DNA from: Pyrinomonadaceae bacterium
GTDB taxonomy: Bacteria > Acidobacteriota > Blastocatellia > Pyrinomonadales > Pyrinomonadaceae
Direction of reading: 5' to 3'
Assembly (NCBI GenBank): GCA_013695245.1
Contig: JACDAW010000366.1
Location: 1 to 5,985 of the forward strand
DNA length: 5,985 bases
Position numbers and translations under genes: made by a program. How positions within the stretch are numbered: position 1 is the stretch's first letter; each line of letters begins with the position of its first letter. Below are positions 1 through 5,000 of the stretch, one piece after another. The notes below the pieces were generated by a model. It ran no database searches, was not told the origin of the DNA, and saw only the letters and a program-made list of their open reading frames with translations.

Positions 1-2
1 GG

Positions 3-419
3 GCATGGATCGCGGTGCGCGGCGCGCTCGACTCCGCCGTACCGCTCCTCCTCTCGCTCGTCGTGCTGCTGTGGACGGCCGGGTTCGATATGCTTTACGC
101 TTGTCAGGATTACGATTTCGATGTGACCGTCGGGCTGCACTCCGTTCCCGCGCGCGTCGGCGTAAATCGCGCTTTGTGGATCGCGCGCCTGCTTCATGCG
201 TGCGCCTTTCTCGTGCTCGTCGCGCTCTACATTAACGTCCAACTCGGCGCGCTTGCGCTTCTCGGCGTCGCCGCGACGGGCGCGCTTCTCGTCTATCAAC
301 ACAGCCTCGTGCGCGCAAACGATCTGAGCCGCTTGAACGCGGCCTTTTTTACGACAAACGCTTTTGTGAGCGTGATACTTCTTGTCACCTTCGGCGGCGC
401 GAGCCTTTACAGACTTTGA
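3..419 (+). CDS. mqnP: UbiA-family polyprenyltransferase, C-terminal part (probable MqnP)
   Basis: This is the last 138 codons of a gene that begins before the window; the first full codon is at base 3 and the stop is TGA at 417-419. UbiA-family enzymes are integral membrane proteins that transfer a polyprenyl chain to an aromatic ring. The visible part holds the family's second Asp-rich motif, GFDMLYACQDYDFD at visible residues 27-40, followed by GLHSVPARVGV, a signature of the putative 4-hydroxybenzoate prenyltransferase branch. Hydrophobic segments lie at about residues 12-32, 58-78, 82-99 and 116-133, as expected for the last helices of the bundle. The first Asp-rich motif would lie upstream of the window. 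The mqnE and mqnD genes just downstream favour a role in prenylating 1,4-dihydroxy-6-naphthoate (MqnP) over ubiquinone synthesis; that is inferred from context. UbiA family membership is near certain, the MqnP name less so. Confidence 0.85.
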   Translation, partial: AWIAVRGALDSAVPLLLSLVVLLWTAGFDMLYACQDYDFDVTVGLHSVPARVGVNRALWIARLLHACAFLVLVALYINVQLGALALLGVAATGALLVYQHSLVRANDLSRLNAAFFTTNAFVSVILLVTFGGASLYRL

Positions 420-433
420 GAGTTATGCGAGGA

Positions 434-438
434 AAGGA
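434..438 (+). promoter_or_regulatory. Ribosome binding site for the Uma2-family gene
   Basis: The purine run GAGGAAAGGA covers 429-438. Its AAGGA part lies 11 bases before the ATG at 450. Its GAGGA part (429-433) lies 7 bases before an in-frame TTG at 441. The site therefore does not settle the start by itself, and ATG was preferred over TTG. Confidence 0.5.
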
Positions 439-449
439 ATTTGGATGCA

Positions 450-1058
450 ATGAGCACAATGCTTTCGATCAATTCGACCTGCCCGATTGTGATTAACGTC
501 GCCCCGCTTCTCGACGGGATGAGCGATGACGATTTCCTTGAGTTCTGCCATCTCAACCGCGAGCTGCGCATCGAACGCACGAAAGAAGGGAACATCATCA
601 TCATGCCTCCGACGAGCAGCGAAACCGGCAACAGAAACTTCAACTTAACCGTTAGCTTCGGCATCTGGGCGCGACAAGACGGTACGGGCAAGGGCTTTGA
701 TTCTTCGACGGGTTTTCAGCTTCCGAACGGCGCGAAGCGTTCGCCCGATCTGGCGTGGGTGCGCAATGAGCGTTGGGAAGCGTTGAGCGCGGAGGAACGG
801 AAACGCTTCGCCCCGCTCTGCCCGGATTTCGTCGTCGAGCTACGCTCAACTTATGATTCGCTTGCTGCGTTGGAAGAAAAGATGAAAGAGTATATCGCAA
901 ACGGCGCGCAACTCGGCTGGCTGATTGATCCGGCGGAGCGCAAAATTTATATTTACCGACCGAACGCAGAAGTTGAAGCGCTAGACGACCCGCAGAGCGT
1001 CTCCGGCGAGCCTCTGCTTAAGGGTTTTGTCCTCAACACAAGAGAATTGTTCGTTTGA
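450..1058 (+). CDS. Uma2-family (DUF820) putative restriction-endonuclease-like protein
   Basis: A complete gene of 202 codons, close to the usual length of about 180-200 for the Uma2/DUF820 family, whose fold is that of PD-(D/E)XK nucleases. Visible family features are an N-terminal ELRIER...IIIMPPTS segment (about residues 38-57), SPDLAWV with Asp100, PDFVVELRS with Glu130, and a helix containing Lys144 in EEKMKEY followed by NGAQLGWLIDP. Asp, Glu and Lys in this order fit the expected nuclease core, so it looks intact. No signal peptide or membrane segment is seen. The biological role of most Uma2 proteins is unknown; nuclease activity is inferred from the fold. It starts 30 bases after the prenyltransferase and ends 33 bases before mqnE, inside a menaquinone operon where it has no obvious task. 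An in-frame TTG at 441 would add three residues, and an ATG at 459 is also possible. Confidence 0.9.
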   Translation: MSTMLSINSTCPIVINVAPLLDGMSDDDFLEFCHLNRELRIERTKEGNIIIMPPTSSETGNRNFNLTVSFGIWARQDGTGKGFDSSTGFQLPNGAKRSPDLAWVRNERWEALSAEERKRFAPLCPDFVVELRSTYDSLAALEEKMKEYIANGAQLGWLIDPAERKIYIYRPNAEVEALDDPQSVSGEPLLKGFVLNTRELFV

Positions 1059-1091
1059 AATAACTCTGTCGCGCAAGTAATCTAATCATCT

Positions 1092-2219
1092 ATGAACTTT
1101 TCACACGATCCTAAACTGAATCGAATTTCAGAGAAACTTGAAACGAGCGAACGGCTCACCTTTGAAGACGGACTCGCGCTTTTTGGAACGGATGACTTAG
1201 CGGCGCTCTCGAAACTCGCCGACACCGTGCGTCGTCGCCTGCACGGGCGGCGCACATACTTCAACGTCAATCGTCATTTCAACCCCACGAACGTCTGTTA
1301 CGTTGATTGCAAGTTCTGTAACTTCTATCGCACGCCGCGCGCCGAAGATGCTTACACGCACAACATCGCCGAAGCCCTGCGCATCGCAGGCGAAGCGGTC
1401 AAAGAAGGCGCGACCGAACTTCACATTGTCGGCGGATTGAACACGAAGTTGCCGTTTCAGTATTACACCGATCTGCTTTCAACCCTTAAATCCGCCCACC
1501 CGCAACTTCACCTTAAAGCTTTCACAATGGTCGAACTCGATCACTTCGCGCGCTTCTACAAACTCACCGATACGGAAGTGATCGAAGAGTTGAAGCGCGC
1601 CGGAATGGATTCGTGTCCCGGCGGCGGCGCAGAAGTTTTCGCCGAACCGACGCGCTCGCGTCTCTGCGCGCACAAATGTTCCGCCGAACGCTGGCTTGAG
1701 CTTGCGGGAAAGATTCACGCGGCGGGCATTAAATCAAACGCGACGATCCTCTACGGTCACATTGAAACAATCGAAGACCGCGTTGACCATTTCATTCGCC
1801 TGCGCGAACAGCAAGACCGATCCGGCGGCTTCCAATGCTTCATTCCGCTCGCGTTTCATCCTGAAGGAACAGCTCTACCGAATCTTCCCGGCCCTTCCGG
1901 CATTGACTCGTTGAAAACAATCGCCGTCGCGCGCCTTATGCTCGACAACTTCGCGCACATCAAAGCTTATTGGGTGATGCTCGGCAAACGTCTCGCGCAA
2001 GTCGCTCTGCACTACGGCGCAAACGACTTGGACGGCACGATCACGGAAGGCGGCGAACTCTCGGAAAGCTATTCGGTCGAAGCCAATCATGAAGTGAAGA
2101 TGACGAAGGCGGAAATCATCAAGCTCGTTGAAGACGCCGGATTTGAAGCCGTTGAGCGCGATACTCTTTATAATCCTATTGAAAATGATCAGCTCTTAGC
2201 AGTGAAAGCGCTTTACTGA
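1092..2219 (+). CDS. mqnE: Aminofutalosine synthase MqnE (radical SAM)
   Basis: A complete 375-residue protein, normal in length for MqnE. It converts 3-[(1-carboxyvinyl)oxy]benzoate plus S-adenosylmethionine to 6-amino-6-deoxyfutalosine, an early cytoplasmic step of the futalosine route to menaquinone. The radical-SAM CxxxCxxC motif is C69-C73-C76 in CYVDCKFC, preceded by YFNVNRHFNPTNVC. Other family signatures are ELHIVGGL (109-116), LKAFTMVE (141-148), DSCPGGGAEVF (173-183), NATILYGHIET (217-227), GGFQCFIPLAFHP (245-257), LDNFAHIKAYWVMLG (284-298) and GANDLDGT (309-315). The last ones, with the HIVGGL and YGHIET forms, favour MqnE over the related cyclase MqnC. After DGT the sequence departs from the EEKIxHxAGA-like stretch I expect. 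No clear Shine-Dalgarno sequence precedes the ATG, but the N-terminus (SERLTFEDGLALF) aligns with the family, so the start is credible. It is 33 bases after the Uma2 gene and 44 bases before mqnD. Confidence 0.95.
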   Translation: MNFSHDPKLNRISEKLETSERLTFEDGLALFGTDDLAALSKLADTVRRRLHGRRTYFNVNRHFNPTNVCYVDCKFCNFYRTPRAEDAYTHNIAEALRIAGEAVKEGATELHIVGGLNTKLPFQYYTDLLSTLKSAHPQLHLKAFTMVELDHFARFYKLTDTEVIEELKRAGMDSCPGGGAEVFAEPTRSRLCAHKCSAERWLELAGKIHAAGIKSNATILYGHIETIEDRVDHFIRLREQQDRSGGFQCFIPLAFHPEGTALPNLPGPSGIDSLKTIAVARLMLDNFAHIKAYWVMLGKRLAQVALHYGANDLDGTITEGGELSESYSVEANHEVKMTKAEIIKLVEDAGFEAVERDTLYNPIENDQLLAVKALY

Positions 2220-2229
2220 TCGCTCGTGG

Positions 2230-2250
2230 CTGAAGGCTGACAACTGATTG
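2230..2250 (+). repeat. Short heptad repeat upstream of mqnD
   Basis: Three consecutive 7-base units each start with CTGA: CTGAAGG, CTGACAA and CTGATTG. They fill half of the 44-base mqnE-mqnD gap. They resemble the short heptameric repeats seen between genes in some bacteria, but with only three degenerate copies chance cannot be excluded. Confidence 0.4.
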
Positions 2251-2263
2251 ACTTAAACTTCCT

Positions 2264-3112
2264 ATGAGTAGTGCGATAGATACACGAATAATTACCGTCG
2301 CGCATTCGCCCGATTCGGACGATGCGTTTATGTTTTATGCCTTGGCGACGAATAAACTCGACACGGGCGAGCTTCGTTTCGAGCACGTGCTCGAAGATAT
2401 TCAAACCTTAAATGAGAAGGCGATGCGGGGCGTCTATGACGTGACCGCGATCAGTTTTCACGCCTACGCTTACATCGCTGACCGATATGCTCTGCTGCCG
2501 CACGGCGCGAGCATCGGTGACAATTACGGACCCATCGTCGTCGCGCGTGAAAAATTCGCTCCCGATGATATTCCCTCTTTGAAAATCGCCGTGCCGGGAA
2601 CGTTAACGAGCGCGTTTCTTACTTTGCGCATTTTTAATTCGCAGTTTGCTTACGAAGTCGTTCCCTTCGATAAAATTATCGAAGCGGTGCAAGCCGGACG
2701 CTGTGATGCCGGGCTGCTGATTCACGAAGGGCAACTATTTTACGAACAGCTAGGACTACACAAAGTCCTTGATCTCGGCGAGTGGTGGCACGCTCGAACA
2801 GGTTTGCCGTTGCCGATGGGCGGCAATGCGATCCGCCGCGATCTCGGCGCGGAGATGATGAGCCGCGTTTCGCATCACCTTCACGCGAGCATTCGTTATT
2901 CCCTCGATCACCGTCAGGATGCGCTTCAATACGCGATGCAGTTTGCGCGCGACATGGAGCCGGAATTGGCGGATCGTTTCGTCGGTATGTGGGTCAATGA
3001 TTTGACGCTCGACTACACCGAACGCGGGCGCGAAGGCGTGCAGCGATTGCTCAGCGAAGGTTTCGAGCGCGGCATCATTCCGCGTCGAGTCGAAGTTGAG
3101 TTCGTCGGTTAG
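2264..3112 (+). CDS. mqnD: 1,4-dihydroxy-6-naphthoate synthase MqnD
   Basis: A complete 282-residue protein, normal for the family. MqnD cleaves cyclic dehypoxanthine futalosine to give 1,4-dihydroxy-6-naphthoate, the ring precursor of menaquinone, in the cytoplasm. It has the two-lobed, periplasmic-binding-protein-like fold shared with MqnA. Visible signatures are AHSPDSDDAFMFYAL (13-27), YGPIVVARE (88-96), IAVPGTLTSAFL (108-119), LLIHEGQLFYE (151-161) and LDLGEWW...TGLPLPMGGNAIRRDLG (169-195). His154 in IHEGQ matches the position of the histidine proposed as the catalytic base in the Thermus enzyme. HSPDSDD and the GEWW/LPLPMGG block separate it from MqnA. The ATG at 2264 is followed closely by the expected N-terminus, though no Shine-Dalgarno sequence is seen before it. 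It is probably the last gene of the operon. Confidence 0.95.
   Translation: MSSAIDTRIITVAHSPDSDDAFMFYALATNKLDTGELRFEHVLEDIQTLNEKAMRGVYDVTAISFHAYAYIADRYALLPHGASIGDNYGPIVVAREKFAPDDIPSLKIAVPGTLTSAFLTLRIFNSQFAYEVVPFDKIIEAVQAGRCDAGLLIHEGQLFYEQLGLHKVLDLGEWWHARTGLPLPMGGNAIRRDLGAEMMSRVSHHLHASIRYSLDHRQDALQYAMQFARDMEPELADRFVGMWVNDLTLDYTERGREGVQRLLSEGFERGIIPRRVEVEFVG
2665..2684. repeat. Perfect inverted repeat inside mqnD
   Basis: Arms of nine bases, CTTCGATAA (2665-2673) and TTATCGAAG (2676-2684), are separated by only AA. The stretch encodes FDKIIE, a segment that is probably partly conserved in MqnD, so the symmetry may be a by-product of codon choice. Confidence 0.5.
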
Positions 3113-3128
3113 CAGCAAAGCTGTTCTC

Positions 3129-3155
3129 AATGAAGTTTTACCGCTTCATTTGAAG
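3129..3155. repeat. Small inverted repeats downstream of mqnD
   Basis: AATGAAG (3129-3135) pairs perfectly with CTTCATT (3144-3150) across an 8-base loop. The same right arm can instead pair with TGAAG at 3151-3155. No T-run follows, so it is not a standard terminator. The rest of the 148-base gap before the next gene (3113-3260) holds no gene and no promoter that I can call with confidence, although one must exist there if the next gene is transcribed separately. Confidence 0.4.
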
Positions 3156-3260
3156 CAACACGGCGGATGACTGGCGCATCTGAAAAGATCGCGCGGACGC
3201 AACTGTTTTGTAAATCTCAAATAAGTGTTCCGCGATTCCGACTAACAAAGAGAACGACTT

Positions 3261-4103
3261 ATGAACCCTCGACGTTTATTTCTGTTTTCATTAACGCTTC
3301 TCTGCGGTTTTCTCCTTCTCCAGAGCGCCCTCGCACCCGCTCAAGAAAGCGCAAACTCTGCGAGCGCGCTTCCGCAAGCCGAGATCAACCGCATTATCCG
3401 CGCATTTTCGGCGAAGGAGGCGGAATTTCGGCAAGCGCTTAACCAATACAGTTTCAAGCGCGATGCGGTTATTCAGCAGATCGGGATGGGCGGGCAGATC
3501 GCGGGCGAGTATCACCGCGTGTCGCAGTTTATTTTCGACGACAAGGGCGTTAAATCGGAGAAGATCGTTTTCTTTCCATTGCCTAATTTACCCGGACTCC
3601 AAATTACGTTGGATGATTTAGAAGACCTCGGCGGCGTCAACGCGTTTGCGCTCGAAGTCGCCAAAATTGATCAATACAATTTCACCTATGCCGGTAAAGA
3701 GCGCATTGACGAACTTGATCTCTACGTCTTCGATGTCGCTCCGAAGGTAATGCCTGATCCGAAGAAGACGAGAGAAAGATTTTTTCAAGGACGCATCTGG
3801 GTTGATGATCACGATTTGCAGATCGTGAAGACGCGCGGCAAAGGCGTGCCGGAGACAAAGGAAAGTAAGTTTCCCATTTATGATACCTACCGTGAGCATA
3901 TTGATGGTCGTTTCTGGTTTCCAACCTACGCTTACAGTGATGAAGAATTAGTTTTTGGCAACGGCTCAGTGCTGCATGTTCGTGCGCGCATTCGCTACTC
4001 CGATTACAAACGGGCGCGCGGAACCGCGACGGTTATCTTCGACGATGAGCCTGAACCGACACCGACGCCTTCTCCAACTCCGCCGCCGCGCAGGAAGCCA
4101 TAA
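3261..4103 (+). CDS. Secreted protein of unknown function with Pro-rich C-terminus
   Basis: A complete 280-residue protein. It begins with a clear signal peptide: basic MNPRR, a hydrophobic stretch at about 6-24, and an Ala-rich end at SALAPAQ with likely cleavage near residue 24 or 27. Cys15 is in the middle of the hydrophobic stretch and not in a lipobox. The mature part starts with a charged, probably helical region (about 38-62). It continues with alternating strands, including YNFTYAGKERID (139-150), LYVFDVAPK (154-162), GRIWVDDHDLQIVKTRGKG (177-195) and DGRFWFPTYAYSDEELVF (215-232). The GRIWVDDHDLQIVK pattern resembles LolA/MucB-like lipid-binding folds, where one strand reads like an imprint of such a domain; this is only a tentative fold guess. 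The tail 261-280 is acidic, then rich in Pro and Thr, and ends in basic residues. A weak purine-rich AAAGAGA lies 7 bases before the ATG. I do not recognise a named family. Confidence 0.85.
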   Translation: MNPRRLFLFSLTLLCGFLLLQSALAPAQESANSASALPQAEINRIIRAFSAKEAEFRQALNQYSFKRDAVIQQIGMGGQIAGEYHRVSQFIFDDKGVKSEKIVFFPLPNLPGLQITLDDLEDLGGVNAFALEVAKIDQYNFTYAGKERIDELDLYVFDVAPKVMPDPKKTRERFFQGRIWVDDHDLQIVKTRGKGVPETKESKFPIYDTYREHIDGRFWFPTYAYSDEELVFGNGSVLHVRARIRYSDYKRARGTATVIFDDEPEPTPTPSPTPPPRRKP

Positions 4104-4125
4104 GCACTAGCAAAACTTAAGTGCT
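4103..4125 (+). repeat. Inverted repeat just after the secreted-protein gene
   Basis: AGCACT (4103-4108) pairs with AGTGCT (4120-4125) across an 11-base loop, starting at the last base of the stop codon. It lies directly before the terminator hairpin and could be an accessory stem-loop. Confidence 0.35.
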
Positions 4126-4133
4126 CAATAAGG

Positions 4134-4170
4134 ACACAGCATCAAACAAAGTTGCTGTGTTTTTATTTTT
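4134..4170 (+). terminator. Rho-independent terminator of the secreted-protein gene
   Basis: A perfect 8-bp stem, ACACAGCA (4134-4141) and TGCTGTGT (4153-4160), encloses an 11-base loop and is followed at once by a T-rich tract (4160-4170, interrupted by one A). The T-tract follows the stem only on the + strand, so it ends transcription of the upstream gene and shields the convergent acyltransferase gene. In the - direction the stem is not followed by a T-run. Confidence 0.85.
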
Positions 4171-4175
4171 ATAAG

Positions 4176-5000
4176 TTAGCTCCTGCTTAATTCATCCGCG
4201 ATCTGCGTCCGCACCGTCTTAACAAGTCGCTTAATGTCTTCGTCAGTTGCAAACGAGGTTGTATCTATTGGCGGCAGCAATACCATCTCGATTGTTCCCG
4301 GTCGTGACACGCCCGTTCCCTTGCCCATCAATCTGTCCGTGTTCTTCATCGCCACTGGCACGATAGAAACGCCTGCGTCGCGCGCCATGTAGAACGCGCC
4401 CTTCTTAAACGACAACAACTCGCCGGGACACGCGCGCGTGCCTTCGGCAAACACGCCAAAACTGCGCCCGGAACGAATGCGATCCGTTGCGGCCTTCACC
4501 GTTCGCATCGCGCTTTCGCGGTTCGTGCGATCAATCGCCATGATGTTGACGTAGCCCATGCCTTGGCCGAGAATCGGCACTTTCAACAACTCTTTCTTGG
4601 CGAGAATGCCGATGCGCCGCCCGGTGTAATTAAAAAGCGTGGCGGTGTCCAGATACGAACGATGATTCGAGATAAAGATGTAGGTTTGATCGGGGTCGAG
4701 ATGCTCAAGCCCGCGCACTTTGATTTCCATCCCGCTTAAGCGCAACCAATTGCGCGCTCCGAATCGCGCAAACGGGTAAACCCAATGCGGGCGCCGGAAG
4801 AGCCACGCCACGAAGAGCACCGGCGGCCCCATTAGGAGTAGCAATATCGCGGCCATTAAGAGCGACCACCAGTAATGCAAGCGTCCGGCGATCGAAGCAT
4901 GTGTTAAGGTTTTCTGTGTGCTAGACTCATCCGCGCTTGCTTGCTCGTAGTTCTCACCGGACAGAGTTTCACTTGAGGAATTAAAGGGATGTTTCGTCAT
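4176..5000 (-). CDS. plsC: 1-acyl-sn-glycerol-3-phosphate acyltransferase (PlsC family)
   Basis: A complete 274-residue protein. PlsC-type enzymes add a second acyl chain to lysophosphatidic acid at the inner membrane, making phosphatidic acid for phospholipids. Motif I is NHRSYLD (N112, H113 and D118, the catalytic HxxxxD). Motif II is AIDRTN (155-160), motif III is VFAEGTRA (183-190, usually FPEGTR) and motif IV is IVPVAMKN (213-220). One hydrophobic membrane segment runs from about 46 to 68 and ends in the basic FRRPHW. Before it is a hydrophilic Ser/Thr/Glu-rich stretch of about 40 residues, unusual for the family. The assigned ATG at 4998-5000 lacks a clear ribosome binding site and overlaps the start of the divergent gene. 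An internal ATG (residue 49, 4854-4856), preceded by GGTGG at 9 bases, would give a more typical PlsC of 226 residues. Substrate specificity cannot be read from the sequence, so other lysophospholipid acyltransferases remain possible. Confidence 0.9.
   Translation of the reverse strand: MTKHPFNSSSETLSGENYEQASADESSTQKTLTHASIAGRLHYWWSLLMAAILLLLMGPPVLFVAWLFRRPHWVYPFARFGARNWLRLSGMEIKVRGLEHLDPDQTYIFISNHRSYLDTATLFNYTGRRIGILAKKELLKVPILGQGMGYVNIMAIDRTNRESAMRTVKAATDRIRSGRSFGVFAEGTRACPGELLSFKKGAFYMARDAGVSIVPVAMKNTDRLMGKGTGVSRPGTIEMVLLPPIDTTSFATDEDIKRLVKTVRTQIADELSRS
4975..4979 (+). promoter_or_regulatory. Ribosome binding site of the M14 peptidase gene
   Basis: GAGGA lies 9 bases before the ATG at 4989 and supports that start for the + strand gene. 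It is inside the coding sequence of the divergent acyltransferase if that gene starts at 5000. Confidence 0.65.
4989..5000. other. Head-to-head overlap of two start codons
   Basis: The 12 bases ATGTTTCGTCAT encode the first four codons of both genes: Met-Phe-Arg-His on the + strand and Met-Thr-Lys-His on the - strand. With both starts as assigned, the two genes share no intergenic space. The + start is supported by a ribosome binding site and a signal peptide; the - start is less certain. Confidence 0.6.

Noticed and set aside
441..449. TTG at 441 as the start of the Uma2-family gene
   Set aside because: It has an acceptable GAGGA at 7 bases, but the ATG at 450 is in frame with a usable AAGGA, and the three extra residues carry no family signal.
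407..691. A 94-codon open frame on the - strand over the start of the Uma2-family gene
   Set aside because: It lies opposite a confidently assigned gene and the protein shows no domain; it is a shadow frame.
1092..2219. Assignment as MqnC (cyclic dehypoxanthine futalosine synthase)
   Set aside because: MqnC shares the radical-SAM and GGGAE motifs, but HIVGGL, NATILYGHIET, FIPLAFHP and GANDLDGT in these forms fit MqnE better.
2264..3112. Assignment as MqnA (chorismate dehydratase)
   Set aside because: MqnA is in the same superfamily, but HSPDSDDAFMF, IHEGQ and GEWW...LPLPMGGN are MqnD signatures.
2756..3130. A 124-codon open frame on the - strand opposite the end of mqnD
   Set aside because: It is antisense to a well-supported gene, has no recognisable domain, and is explained by the codon bias of mqnD.
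3129..3150. Terminator for the menaquinone operon
   Set aside because: The stem is short and A/T-rich and no T-run follows it.
3303..3305. Lipoprotein cysteine in the secreted protein (Cys15)
   Set aside because: It lies in the middle of the hydrophobic core without a [GAS]C lipobox, and an ordinary signal-peptidase site follows at residues 24-27.
4922..4927. TAGACT as a -10 box for the M14 peptidase gene
   Set aside because: It matches only four of six consensus bases and no -35-like hexamer sits at a proper distance.
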